NCBI GenBank assembly: GCA_031549325.1
Contig: JAVBQA010000045.1
Location: 1 to 64,000, forward strand
Reading direction: 5' to 3'
Origin: JAJDGF01 sp031549325
GTDB taxonomy: Bacteria; Bacillota; Clostridia; Christensenellales; Aristaeellaceae
Length of the DNA stretch: 64,000 nucleotides
The notes under the pieces are model-generated. The model did no database searches. It was not told where the DNA came from and saw nothing but the letters and a program-made list of their open reading frames with translations. How positions within the stretch are numbered: position 1 is the first letter of the stretch; each line of letters starts with the position of its first letter. Position numbers and translations under genes: made by a program. This document shows, piece after piece, positions 16,024 to 24,265 of the stretch.

Positions 16024-17826
16024 ATGTCCATCATTGGATTCAAACGAACCCATTACTGCGGCCAAGTTTCAAAGGAACTCGCGAACCAGGAAGTGAAACT
16101 ATCCGGCTGGGTGCAGCGCACGCGCGACTTGGGCGGCGTGATCTTTGTGTGGCTGCGCGACCGCGAGGGCCTGGTGCAGCTTGTGTTTGACGAGGCCACC
16201 TGCGGCAAGGAGTGCTTCGCCCTCGGCGGCTCGCTGCACAGCGAGTACGTGCTGTCGATCGTGGGCGACGTGCGCATGCGCGCGCCCGAGGCCGTGAATG
16301 CGAAACTCCCGAACGGCGACATTGAGGTGTTTGTCAAGCAGGCGCAGCTGCTGAACAAGGCCGAGACCCCCCCGATCTACATCGACGACAACGCCAACGA
16401 AAACGAGTTGGTGCGCCTGAAATACCGTTACCTCGATCTGCGCCGCCCGTCCATGCAGGAAACGCTGCGGTTGCGCTCGAAAGTGGTCTCCGCCGTGCGC
16501 CGCCACATGGACAGTTTGGGCTTCACCGAGGTCGAGACGCCGATCCTGACCAAGTCCACACCCGAGGGCGCGCGCGACTTTCTGGTGCCCGCCCGGCTGC
16601 ATCCGGGCGAGTTCTACGCGCTGCCCCAGTCCCCGCAGATCTACAAGCAGCTGCTGATGCTGGCGGGCTTTGACCGCTACTATCAGGTGGCGCGCTGCTT
16701 CCGTGACGAGGACAGCCGCGCTGACCGCCAGCCCGAGTTCACCCAGGTAGACATCGAGATGAGCTTCATCGAGCCGGAGGACATTCAGGGCGTGGTGGAA
16801 GGCGCGTTCGCCGAAGTATTCAAGTCTGTGAAGGGCGTCGAGCTGTCACTCCCCCTGCCCCGCATGACCTGGCGCGACGCCGTGGAGAACTATGGTTCCG
16901 ACAAGCCGGACACCCGCTTCGAAATGAAGCTGATCGACATTAGCGATCGCGTGGCCTCCTGCGGCTTTCCGGTGTTCGAGGACGCCGTGCGGGCAGGCGG
17001 CTCAGTGCGGGGCATCAACGCCGCGGGCCTGGGCGAGGCTTTCACCCGCAAAGAGATCGACGCGCTGGCCGAGTTCGCCAAGACCTACCGCGCAAAGGGC
17101 CTTGCGTGGGCTATTGTCAACGCCGATGGCACGCTGAGGGCTTCTTTTAACAAGTTCCTGACCGATGAGCTTGGCAAGGCGTTGGTGGAGGGCATGAGTG
17201 CCCAGCCGGGAGACGCGCTGTTCTTCATCGCCGACAAAAACACCGTGGTGTTCCAGGCACTGGGCGAGCTGCGCAAAGAAATCGCGCGCAAGAAGAACCT
17301 GATTGCCGAGGACCAGTACAACCTGTTCTGGGTAACCGAGTTCCCGTTGCTGGAGTACGACGAGGAGGACGGCCGTTATGTCGCCATGCATCACCCTTTC
17401 ACCAGCTGCATGGATGAGGACCTCGAGAAAATGAAGGCCGATCCGGGCCACGTGCGCGCCAAGGCGTATGATTTGGTGCTGAATGGCATCGAGATGGGCT
17501 CGGGCTCCATCCGCATCCACCGCGCCGACGCACAAGCCGAGATGTTCCAGCTGATCGGGTTGACGCCTGAGGAGGCGCAGAGTCGCTTCGGGTTCCTGCT
17601 GGAGGCGTTCCGCTACGGAACACCGCCCCACGGCGGGTTCGCGTTCGGCGTGGACCGCCTCGTGATGATGCTGACCGGGCGCGACTCACTGCGCGACGTG
17701 ATCGCCTTCCCCAAGGGCCAAGGCGCAAACTGCCTGATGATGCAGACACCGTCTGACGTGAAGGAAGACCAGCTGCAGATGCTGCACATTAAGCTGGACC
17801 TGCCGAAAACAGAGCAGCGCCCATAG
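16024..17826 (+). CDS. aspS: Aspartyl-tRNA synthetase, bacterial type
   Basis: This 600-residue class IIb synthetase has an N-terminal OB anticodon-binding domain (VKLSGWVQRTRDLGGVIFVWLRDREG, residues about 21-46). The catalytic core carries GARDFLVPAR, QSPQIYKQLLM and CFRDEDSRADRQPEFTQ. The bacterial GAD insertion (about 290-420) is followed by motif 3 (GGFAFGVDRLVMMLTG). It is cotranscribed with hisS from the T-box-controlled promoter. No terminator with a T-run was recognised immediately downstream. Confidence 0.97.
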   Translation: MSIIGFKRTHYCGQVSKELANQEVKLSGWVQRTRDLGGVIFVWLRDREGLVQLVFDEATCGKECFALGGSLHSEYVLSIVGDVRMRAPEAVNAKLPNGDIEVFVKQAQLLNKAETPPIYIDDNANENELVRLKYRYLDLRRPSMQETLRLRSKVVSAVRRHMDSLGFTEVETPILTKSTPEGARDFLVPARLHPGEFYALPQSPQIYKQLLMLAGFDRYYQVARCFRDEDSRADRQPEFTQVDIEMSFIEPEDIQGVVEGAFAEVFKSVKGVELSLPLPRMTWRDAVENYGSDKPDTRFEMKLIDISDRVASCGFPVFEDAVRAGGSVRGINAAGLGEAFTRKEIDALAEFAKTYRAKGLAWAIVNADGTLRASFNKFLTDELGKALVEGMSAQPGDALFFIADKNTVVFQALGELRKEIARKKNLIAEDQYNLFWVTEFPLLEYDEEDGRYVAMHHPFTSCMDEDLEKMKADPGHVRAKAYDLVLNGIEMGSGSIRIHRADAQAEMFQLIGLTPEEAQSRFGFLLEAFRYGTPPHGGFAFGVDRLVMMLTGRDSLRDVIAFPKGQGANCLMMQTPSDVKEDQLQMLHIKLDLPKTEQRP

Positions 17827-17832
17827 AAGTGT

Positions 17833-17861
17833 TTGCGCGCGGCGAAATCCGGTGATATAAG
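17833..17861 (+). promoter_or_regulatory. Candidate promoter of the rseC-like/trxA operon
   Basis: TTGCGC, a 17-base spacer and TATAAG preceded by TGA (extended -10), seven bases after the aspS stop. Confidence 0.6.
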
Positions 17862-17912
17862 TAAAACACGGCATAAACGCCTTTGAGCGCGCATATGCCG
17901 CAACATGGAACG

Positions 17913-17963
17913 TCCATGGACGCATGGCATGTCAGCTGCACGGCCAAGCTATCCATGGACGCA
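17913..17963 (+). repeat. 12-base direct repeat in the rseC-like leader
   Basis: TCCATGGACGCA occurs at 17913-17924 and again at 17952-17963. Each copy contains the palindrome CCATGG. Both lie between the promoter at 17833-17861 and the gene start at 17982, a position where a regulator or RNA structure could act. Confidence 0.7.
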
Positions 17964-17981
17964 CATGGTTGAGGAGCGATG

Positions 17982-18389
17982 ATGAAACAGCAAGCCAAGG
18001 TGGTGCTGGATCAGGGCAAACTGATGGCAGAGGTGGTTCGTCCGGAAGCTTGCGAGGCTTGCCACGCCTGCAGATACGGGCGTCAGGAACGCATGCTGCT
18101 GGAGCTGCCTCAGGGCCAGTTCCATGAGGGCGATCCGGTGGATCTTGAAATGCCGGACGGTCAGGTGGGAAAGGCGTCTCTGCTGGCTTATGGCATCCCG
18201 CTTCTGTGCCTGTTGCTTGGGATCTGCGTTGGCTGGCTCGTTGGGAAAACCGAGCTTTTCCAAGCGCTGGGCGCGCTGGTCTTCCTGGGGCTCGGCGTGC
18301 TGATCCTGCGGTTGCTCGACCCGATCATCAGGCGGGGCAGCGCTTACAAGCCAGAGGCCTGTCCGTGCAAACACGACGATACAGAATAA
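17982..18389 (+). CDS. RseC-family (SoxR-reducing system) membrane protein
   Basis: The 135-residue protein has an N-terminal cysteine cluster (CEACHACRYG, residues about 18-27) in a beta-type domain. Two membrane helices follow (LLAYGIPLLCLLLGICVGWL and LGALVFLGLGVLILRLL), then a C-terminal tail with CPC. This is the RseC/MucC architecture; E. coli RseC works with the Rsx (Rnf) complex to reduce SoxR. A complete rnf operon lies 20 kb away. The second of two adjacent ATGs (17982) is five bases from GAGGAG and is preferred over 17979. trxA follows after 14 bases. Confidence 0.8.
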   Translation: MKQQAKVVLDQGKLMAEVVRPEACEACHACRYGRQERMLLELPQGQFHEGDPVDLEMPDGQVGKASLLAYGIPLLCLLLGICVGWLVGKTELFQALGALVFLGLGVLILRLLDPIIRRGSAYKPEACPCKHDDTE

Positions 18390-18403
18390 GGGAGGCATGA
18401 CAC

Positions 18404-18733
18404 ATGTCTGGCGAACACTTGATTACCTTCACAGCGCAAGCCGTCACCATGGAGGCTCTGAAGGGCAAAGGCCTGGTGCTGGTGGACTTTTGGGCGCCCT
18501 GGTGCGGCCCGTGCCGCATGGTTGGCCCGATTGTTGAACAGCTGGCCGACGAATACCACGGCAAAGTCATTGTCGGCAAGCTGAACGTGGACGATGAGGC
18601 TGACGCCGCCATCGCCTACTCTGTGGGCAGCATCCCCACCCTGCTGCTGTTCAAGGACGGCGAGGTCGTGGATCGCGTGGTCGGCGCCCGCGGCAAGCCC
18701 GCGCTGGTAGATATGCTAGAAAAGCATTTGTAA
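18404..18733 (+). CDS. trxA: Thioredoxin
   Basis: This 109-residue thioredoxin has the canonical active site VDFWAPWCGPCRM (Cys pair around residue 33), the cis-proline segment SIPTLLLFKDG, and a C-terminal ARGKPALVDMLEKHL helix. It is a dithiol-disulfide reductant in the cytoplasm. GGGAGG lies eight bases before the ATG. It is cotranscribed with the RseC-like gene. A thioredoxin-reductase-like flavoprotein is encoded at 51189-52094. Confidence 0.96.
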   Translation: MSGEHLITFTAQAVTMEALKGKGLVLVDFWAPWCGPCRMVGPIVEQLADEYHGKVIVGKLNVDDEADAAIAYSVGSIPTLLLFKDGEVVDRVVGARGKPALVDMLEKHL

Positions 18734-18787
18734 AAACAAGCACTTACGTTAAATGCTTTGAAAAAGCTGTAATTCCCCTTGGTTTCG

Positions 18788-18796
18788 TGGTATACT
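18788..18796 (+). promoter_or_regulatory. Extended -10 promoter inside the trxA-rnj gap
   Basis: TGG directly followed by TATACT. No good -35 hexamer lies 17 bases upstream. The expected start, near 18803, is about 40 bases before the terminator stem at 18842, so it would make a roughly 70-base RNA or an attenuated leader. Confidence 0.55.
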
Positions 18797-18841
18797 TATC
18801 GATAGTAGATTGCAAGGTATGCCGCTGTTGGGTGTGTCCCC

Positions 18842-18872
18842 AAAGCGTCCAGCAACTGCGGGCGCTTTTTTT
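18842..18872 (+). terminator. Strong intrinsic terminator or attenuator between trxA and rnj
   Basis: AAAGCGTCC and GGGCGCTTT form a 9-bp stem (one G-U pair) with a 9-base loop and seven T. Upstream GCCGCTGTTG (18821-18830) can pair with CAACTGCGGGC (18853-18863), which would compete with the terminator stem. Confidence 0.85.
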
Positions 18873-19098
18873 GATGCAACTGACTTGGCGTACGCGTCGG
18901 GTTCCTAAAATAGATTCGTTGTCAGCGCGTCGCACGTCGTGCGTCTCGCCGCCCCAAGCAAGGGCAGCGTAGCGCAAGGTCGCGCAGGCCGGATCCGGAA
19001 CACTCGGGATTTCTGAATGCCATCAGAAAATCCCCGCTGTTTTTGTGCATCGATCCGCTTGCTATGTACATATTTTATCATCTTAAAGGAGACTATCT

Positions 19099-20787
19099 AT
19101 GGCATCACATGGAAAAAAGAAGGCCCCGCAGCCCAGGCTTCGGATCATCCCCCTGGGCGGCGTCGGCGAAATCGGAAAGAACATGACCGTATACGAATAC
19201 GGAGACGACATCATCGTGGTGGACATCGGCTCGATGTTCCCGGGCGAGGACATGCCCGGCATCGATCTGGTCATTCCGGACGCGACGTATCTGCAAAAAA
19301 ACGCGTCGCGCATCCGCGGGTTTTTCATCACCCATGGCCACGAGGATCACATCGGCGGCACCCCCTACATCCTCCGTCAATTCCCCGCGCCCGTCTACGG
19401 CACGCGGCTCACGCTGGCGCTGATGGAGCACAAGCTCAAAGAGCACCGCGTCAACGGCATCCAGCTGAACGTTATCAAGCCGGGCGAGAAGACCACCGCC
19501 GGCGCTTTCACCGTGGAGTATATCAAGGTCGGTCACTCCATCGCCGGCGCGGTCGCGATGGCCATCACCACCCCAGCGGGCACGGTGGTGCACACGGGCG
19601 ACTTCAAGGTCGACTACACCCCCATCGACGAGCACGTGATCGACCTGCAGCGCTTCGGCCAGCTGGGCGTCGAGGGCGTGCTGGCTCTGCTGGCCGACTC
19701 GACCAACGTCGAGCGCCCCGGGTACACCATGTCCGAGCGCACCGTGGGCGAGACGTTCAACAACCTGTTCGACAAGGCCACCGGCCGCATCATCATCGCG
19801 ATGTTCAGCAGCAACATCCACCGCATTCAGCAGGTGGTGGACTCCGCTGTGCGCTACAACCGCAAGGTGTGCCTGATTGGGCGCAGCATGATCAACGTGT
19901 CGAAGGTTGCCATGCAGCTTGGCGAGCTGAAGATCCCCGAGGGGCGGCTGTTGAGCCCGGATGATCTGGACCGCTATGACGACGACGAGATCGTGGTCAT
20001 GACCACCGGCAGCCAGGGCGAGCCGATGAGCGGCTTGTCCCGCATGTCATCCGGAGAGCACAACAAGCTTGAGATCAAGGCCAGCGACATGGTCATCATC
20101 TCGGCCACGCCCATTCCGGGCAACGAGAAAGCCGTGTCCCGCGTCATCAACTCGCTGATGCGCACCGGCGCCAATGTGATCTATGAATCCCTGGCTGAGG
20201 TGCACGTGTCCGGCCACGCCTGCCAGGAGGAGCTGAAGCTGATCCACACGCTGACCAAACCCAAGTTCTTCATCCCTGTGCATGGCGAGGATCGCCATCT
20301 GCACCACCATGCGCGGCTTGCAAAATCGCTAGGGATGTCGGATGACTGCGTGCACATTCCAAAGCAGGGCGAGATCATTGAACTCACCCCCACCAAAATG
20401 AGCGTGGCGGGCGCCGTCCCGAATGGCGTCACGCTGATCGACGGCCTGGGGATTGGCGATGTGGGCACCGTGGTGCTGCGCGACCGGCTGTTGCTGTCTC
20501 AGGACGGCCTGCTGATCGTGGTCATGGCCATCGACCGCCAGAGCGGCATGTTGGTGTCCGGACCGGACATCGTGTCCCGCGGGCTTGTGTATGTGCGCGA
20601 GTCGGATGACCTGGTGGAAGGCGCCAAAGTGGCCGCGCGCCAGGCGCTGAGCAACTTTGGGCGCATCGATCCCAGCGATTGGGGCCACGTCAAAAACTCG
20701 GTGCGCGACGCCGTGCAGCGATTCGTGTACAGCCACATCAAGCGCAGCCCGATGATCCTGCCGATCATCATGGAAATCAAGGAGTGA
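19099..20787 (+). CDS. rnj: Ribonuclease J
   Basis: The 562-residue metallo-beta-lactamase/beta-CASP nuclease degrades and matures RNA with endo- and 5'-3' exonuclease activity. It has the zinc site HGHEDHIGG at about residue 76, VVHTGDFKVDYTP, DSTNVERPG, and the beta-CASP motifs VVMTTGSQGEPMSGLSRM and HVSGHACQEEL. Motif PVHGEDRHLHHHA and a C-terminal domain of about 110 residues follow. The ATG follows AAAGGAG. It is followed by ylbF, whose Bacillus homologue steers RNase Y, so RNA-decay functions are grouped. Confidence 0.96.
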   Translation: MASHGKKKAPQPRLRIIPLGGVGEIGKNMTVYEYGDDIIVVDIGSMFPGEDMPGIDLVIPDATYLQKNASRIRGFFITHGHEDHIGGTPYILRQFPAPVYGTRLTLALMEHKLKEHRVNGIQLNVIKPGEKTTAGAFTVEYIKVGHSIAGAVAMAITTPAGTVVHTGDFKVDYTPIDEHVIDLQRFGQLGVEGVLALLADSTNVERPGYTMSERTVGETFNNLFDKATGRIIIAMFSSNIHRIQQVVDSAVRYNRKVCLIGRSMINVSKVAMQLGELKIPEGRLLSPDDLDRYDDDEIVVMTTGSQGEPMSGLSRMSSGEHNKLEIKASDMVIISATPIPGNEKAVSRVINSLMRTGANVIYESLAEVHVSGHACQEELKLIHTLTKPKFFIPVHGEDRHLHHHARLAKSLGMSDDCVHIPKQGEIIELTPTKMSVAGAVPNGVTLIDGLGIGDVGTVVLRDRLLLSQDGLLIVVMAIDRQSGMLVSGPDIVSRGLVYVRESDDLVEGAKVAARQALSNFGRIDPSDWGHVKNSVRDAVQRFVYSHIKRSPMILPIIMEIKE

Positions 20788-20830
20788 ACCAGATTGCGCG
20801 TTTGCGCGTCTTAAATGGAGGTCCGTCTCG

Positions 20831-21181
20831 ATGAATGTGTATGATCAGGCGCACGCCCTCGCAAGCGCTATGAAGCAGAGCGATGAGTTCAGGGAATACG
20901 CGCGGCTGAAGGAGCTGGCTTACGAGGACTCTACCAACAAGGAGTTGCTCGACGCCTACAAAAAACTGCAATACAAGACGCAGGCGCGGGTGGCTTCCGG
21001 CGAACGCATCGACGAGCAGGACTTTCAGCGCATGCAGCAGATCGCCTCGCTGCTCCAGTACAACCCGGATGCAAGCGCCTACCTGATGGCCGAGTTCCGG
21101 TTCCAGAACATGCTGGCCGACATCTACAAAATCCTTGCGGATGTGGCGGGTATCAATCTGGACATGCTGTCACAAGGCTAA
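20831..21181 (+). CDS. ylbF: YlbF/YmcA family protein
   Basis: The 116-residue helical protein matches the YlbF/YmcA (DUF964) family: MNVYDQAHALASAMKQSDEF at the N terminus, then YKKLQYKTQARVASGERID and a C-terminal MAEFRFQNMLADIYKILADV. In Bacillus, YlbF, YmcA and YaaT form the Y-complex that directs RNase Y and affects sporulation and competence. Which of the two paralogues this is cannot be settled, so the symbol is provisional. GGAGG precedes the ATG. Its neighbours are rnj upstream and mltG downstream. Confidence 0.85.
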   Translation: MNVYDQAHALASAMKQSDEFREYARLKELAYEDSTNKELLDAYKKLQYKTQARVASGERIDEQDFQRMQQIASLLQYNPDASAYLMAEFRFQNMLADIYKILADVAGINLDMLSQG

Positions 21182-21202
21182 AGTTGGAGGAAAACACAAC
21201 GT

Positions 21203-22507
21203 ATGGCAAGAAGTTCCATGAGAGGAAACCGACGCCCGGGCCGCCCTGTGCTCAACACACGCTACAGCCAGAAAACGCTGATGCACGACCGAGAGTACGG
21301 CTTTTATTGGTATGCCTGGCTCTGGAAGGCGCTTCGGCCGCTCCTGATCCTGTCGATTAGCCTGATCATCGTGCTGGGCGTTGTGAGCACCGGCTGGGGC
21401 TACGTATACAATCACTTCTTCATGCCAGTCAACCCGCAGGACACGCAGGTGCGTGAGTTTGTGATCGAGCCAGGCACCGCCATTAGCACCATCGGCGAGA
21501 ACCTGGTCGAGCAGGGATACATCAAAGACAAGACGATCTTCAAGTATATGGTGCAGTTCCAGGAACTGACCAACCGGATTCAGGCCGGCACCTATCCGCT
21601 GTCGAGCGCCATGGATATCAACCAGGTGCTCAAAATCCTGGCCGTCGGTTCCGCCCCCAACGAACGCACGATCACCATCATTCCGGGCTGGAGCATCGAG
21701 GACATCGCCAACTACCTGCTGCAGCAGCAGGCCATCTCCAACGTGAACGAGTTCCTGAATCTGTGCAAAGACGCGAACCAGTTCGAAGGCTACTCCTTCT
21801 CGCTGCAGGAGGCCATCCAGAGCCGCTCGCTGTCTGGACGCAAGTACGCGCTGGAAGGATACCTGGCGCCCGATACCTACCGGGTCTACAGAAACGCCAC
21901 GCCCGAGGCCATCATCCAGCGGCTGCTCGGGCAGTTCGACACGGTGCGCGACAGCGTGCTGACCAGCGGCCCGCCCACGGAGATCGTGGTGGACGAGGAA
22001 GGCAACCGGCTGGATAGCGAGGGCAACATCATGACCGATGAACCCGCGGTGTTCGAGACCCCGCTGAACATGGCGCAGACGATCATCCTGGCGTCCGTCA
22101 TCGAAAAGGAAGCCGGCAAGACCGCCGACTTTGACAAGGTCTCGGCCGTGTTTCACAACCGCCTGCAGAAGGGCATGCGGCTTGAGTCCGATGCCACCAT
22201 CGCTTATGCCCTGGGGATCAAGCGCATCGTGCTGACCAGCGCCGAGCTGAACACGGACAGCCTCTACAACACCTACCTGCACGCCGGGCTGCCGCTTGGG
22301 CCCATCTGCAACCCATCCAAGCGCGCGCTGCAGGCCGCTCTATACCCGAACATGGATTACATCAACGGGGAGTACCTGTACTTCTGCTCGGGCGACCCCG
22401 CCAAGGGCGAGCTGCATTTCTCCAAGACGAAGGCGGAGCATGACGCCGCCGTGGCGCAGTACCGGCCGTTGTGGATCGACTTCGACCGCAGGCAGGCAGG
22501 ATCGTGA
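21203..22507 (+). CDS. mltG: Endolytic murein transglycosylase MltG (YceG-like)
   Basis: The 434-residue protein has a cytoplasmic basic N terminus, one membrane helix (about residues 48-70, LILSISLIIVLGVVSTGWGY), and a YceG domain. The catalytic Glu is in ILASVIEKEAGKTADFDKV, followed by NRLQKGMRLESDATIAYALG and GLPLGPICNPSKRAL. MltG cleaves nascent glycan strands and sets their length. A 30-residue insert with DEEGNRLDSEGN lies just before the catalytic helix. GGAGG is 12 bases upstream of the ATG. Confidence 0.94.
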   Translation: MARSSMRGNRRPGRPVLNTRYSQKTLMHDREYGFYWYAWLWKALRPLLILSISLIIVLGVVSTGWGYVYNHFFMPVNPQDTQVREFVIEPGTAISTIGENLVEQGYIKDKTIFKYMVQFQELTNRIQAGTYPLSSAMDINQVLKILAVGSAPNERTITIIPGWSIEDIANYLLQQQAISNVNEFLNLCKDANQFEGYSFSLQEAIQSRSLSGRKYALEGYLAPDTYRVYRNATPEAIIQRLLGQFDTVRDSVLTSGPPTEIVVDEEGNRLDSEGNIMTDEPAVFETPLNMAQTIILASVIEKEAGKTADFDKVSAVFHNRLQKGMRLESDATIAYALGIKRIVLTSAELNTDSLYNTYLHAGLPLGPICNPSKRALQAALYPNMDYINGEYLYFCSGDPAKGELHFSKTKAEHDAAVAQYRPLWIDFDRRQAGS

Positions 22508-22514
22508 CCATTGG

Positions 22515-22548
22515 GAACGGGCGTTTCGACTGATGATCGCCGTTCTTT
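22515..22548 (+). terminator. Possible weak terminator after mltG
   Basis: GAACGG-G-CG pairs with CGCCGTTC (8 bp with one bulged G) across a 14-base loop and is followed by only three T. Confidence 0.4.
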
Positions 22549-22676
22549 AGCCTCCGCGCGAGAGGAATGGAAACCTGAATCCTCATATGCGGACAGGCAA
22601 GCGCGCTCCGACAATTGAATACCATGATAGGGCAATCTTTCCGGCGGTGGTTCGCCTAAGTTTGGAGGGGTGCCCT

Positions 22677-23402
22677 ATGTTTTTTCTGGAACTGTTGGCT
22701 GGCATGTACGACAGCGTGCTGCTGCTCATCTCCCATGTTGCGGGCCGCTCGTCCTTTCCAACCCCTTTGTCCCCCGAGGAGGAGCGCCGCGCGGTGGAGG
22801 CAATGCTGCAGGGCAACTCCAATGACTTCCGGTTGCTGGTGGAGCACAACCTGCGCCTGGTGGCGCACATTGCCAAGAAGTATTCAAACTCTGGCGTCGA
22901 GCAGGATGACCTGGTGTCCATCGGTTCCATCGGGCTGATCAAGGCGGTTGCATCGTTTCGGCCCGAGGCGGGCAGGCTGACCGCGTATGCATCCCGCTGT
23001 GTGGAGAACGAGATCCTGATGGCGCTTCGCAGCAACAAAAAGAACAAGATGAACCTGTCGCTGTCGGAGCCAATCGGCTCGGATCGCGAAGGCAACGAGA
23101 TCATGCTGCTGGACATTCTTGGCACCGATTCCGAAGTGGTGCCCGATCAGGCGGAGCTGAACATCGAGTCGGCCAGGGCCATCGCGCTGCTCGGCAAGGT
23201 CTTGGATGAGCGCGAGCGGCGCGTTGTGCTGTTGCGCTATGGCCTATTGGACGGCGTGCTTCACGCCCAGCACGAGGTTGCTGATGCATTGGGCATCTCC
23301 CGAAGTTACGTATCTCGAATCGAAAAAAAGGCGTTCCAGAAACTGCGCGACGCCTTGGAACACGGAGTGAATCCTCATGATAAGACTCGGTCCAGCGGGT
23401 AA
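22677..23402 (+). CDS. sigK: Sporulation sigma factor SigK (pro-sigma-K)
   Basis: The 241-residue sigma-70-family protein matches SigK, the late mother-cell sigma factor. It begins with a hydrophobic pro-sequence (MFFLELLAGMYDSVLLLIS) that would hold it at the membrane until cleavage. Region 2 (NLRLVAHIAKKYSNSGVEQDDLVSIG), region 3 and a region 4 helix-turn-helix (ALGISRSYVSRIEKKAFQKL) follow. The ATG has GGAGGGG six bases upstream; the longer ORF start lacks one. The gene is continuous, so there is no skin-type insertion. Its last 26 bases overlap the downstream nfo-type gene. No clear sigma-E promoter was recognised. Confidence 0.93.
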   Translation: MFFLELLAGMYDSVLLLISHVAGRSSFPTPLSPEEERRAVEAMLQGNSNDFRLLVEHNLRLVAHIAKKYSNSGVEQDDLVSIGSIGLIKAVASFRPEAGRLTAYASRCVENEILMALRSNKKNKMNLSLSEPIGSDREGNEIMLLDILGTDSEVVPDQAELNIESARAIALLGKVLDERERRVVLLRYGLLDGVLHAQHEVADALGISRSYVSRIEKKAFQKLRDALEHGVNPHDKTRSSG

Positions 23403-24237
23403 CAGCGAGCGCTTCTATCAGGAAGGCTTCAAGAAATCTGAGCAGGCGCCGGCCTGGCTGCGCGGCATGGGCCTTTCGGCCCTCGAGTATTCGGCGGGCC
23501 ACGGCGTATCGCTGTCCGAGGCCACTGCCCGTGCCATTGGCGCTGAGGCCGCAAAGAACGGCGTCCAGATGTCCATCCATGCGCCCTACTACATAAACTG
23601 CTGTACCGACGACCCCATCAAGCGCCCCAAAAACAAGCGCTACCTGTTGGAGGCTGCCCGCGCCATCGACTGGATGGGCGGCGTCCGCGTGGTTTTCCAC
23701 GTGGGCGTGCCTGACAAGAAGGAACGGGCCGCCTCTTTTGCCCGCGCGAAAGACGACATTGCGGAGGCGCGCCAGCTGATTGTGGACGAGGGTCTATCCC
23801 ACATCGTGCTCTGCCCGGAGACCATGGGGCGCCCGGGGCAACTTGGCACCCTTGAAGAGATTCTCGAAATCTGCCGGATGGACGACTCCTTTCTGCCCAC
23901 GCTGGACTTCGGGCATCTGCACACGATTGGCCTTGGCGCGCTGAATTCGACGGAAGACTTCCGGCGCATCCTGGATCGGGTCATCGAAGTGCTGGGCTTT
24001 GAGCGCGCTCAGTCTTTTCATGCCCATTTCTCGAAAATCGAATACAACGCAAAGGGCGAGCGCATGCACAAGACCTTTGCCGACGAGGGCTATGGCCCGG
24101 AGTTCGCGCACCTTGCGCCGCTTATCGCAGAGTACAAGCTGTCGCCCACCATCATCTGCGAGTCACGGGGCGTGCAGGCCGATGACGCGCTCATTATGCG
24201 CCAACTACTGGTTGAATCCGGCGCTTCCGTGTGGTAA
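23377..24237 (+). CDS. nfo: Endonuclease IV (Nfo)-type TIM-barrel protein
   Basis: The 286-residue protein fits the AP endonuclease 2 family. It has MSIHAPYYINCC near residue 68, VVFHVGVP, IVLCPETMGRPGQLGTLEEI, PTLDFGHLHTIG, SFHAHFSKIEYNAKGERMHKT and a final TIICESRG. These supply the His, Glu and Asp ligands of the trinuclear zinc site. It should nick DNA at abasic sites. The ATG lies inside sigK (26-base overlap), which ties its translation to the sporulation sigma factor and suggests spore-related DNA repair. Confidence 0.85.
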   Translation: MIRLGPAGNSERFYQEGFKKSEQAPAWLRGMGLSALEYSAGHGVSLSEATARAIGAEAAKNGVQMSIHAPYYINCCTDDPIKRPKNKRYLLEAARAIDWMGGVRVVFHVGVPDKKERAASFARAKDDIAEARQLIVDEGLSHIVLCPETMGRPGQLGTLEEILEICRMDDSFLPTLDFGHLHTIGLGALNSTEDFRRILDRVIEVLGFERAQSFHAHFSKIEYNAKGERMHKTFADEGYGPEFAHLAPLIAEYKLSPTIICESRGVQADDALIMRQLLVESGASVW

Positions 24238-24240
24238 ACT
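24212..24240 (+). promoter_or_regulatory. Candidate promoter of ppk
   Basis: TTGAAT, a 17-base spacer and TAAACT preceded by TGG. It overlaps the last codons of the nfo-type gene. Confidence 0.45.
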
Positions 24241-24265
24241 ATAAAGAAGGATTACGGAAGCTGTG

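Larger units (their letters stand above)
18734..19098 (+). other. 365-base intergenic region with RNA-type signals
   Basis: No convincing protein gene is present. It holds a weak 9-bp inverted repeat overlapping the trxA end (AAAGCATTT at 18722-18730, AAATGCTTT at 18752-18760), an extended -10 promoter at 18788-18796, and a strong terminator at 18842-18872. GC-rich hairpins (CGCAC-GTC-GTGCG near 18930) follow. A second hairpin, GGGATTTCTGA / TCAGAAAATCCC with one bulge, lies at about 19006-19035 just before a run of five T. The last 60 bases may hold the rnj promoter (weak TTGTGC/TACATA) and its ribosome site AAAGGAG. Confidence 0.7.

Noticed and set aside
18818..18907. A 29-codon ORF (starting MPLLGVSPKRP) running through the terminator near trxA.
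   Set aside because: AAGG is only one base before the ATG, and the frame crosses the terminator stem and T-run. The RNA signals explain the region better.
18803..19045. 6S RNA, SRP RNA or tmRNA in the trxA-rnj gap.
   Set aside because: The 5' and 3' ends do not pair as 6S requires, and none of the conserved SRP or tmRNA sequences is seen.
22677..23402. A skin-like element interrupting sigK.
   Set aside because: The reading frame is continuous from pro-sequence to the region 4 helix-turn-helix.
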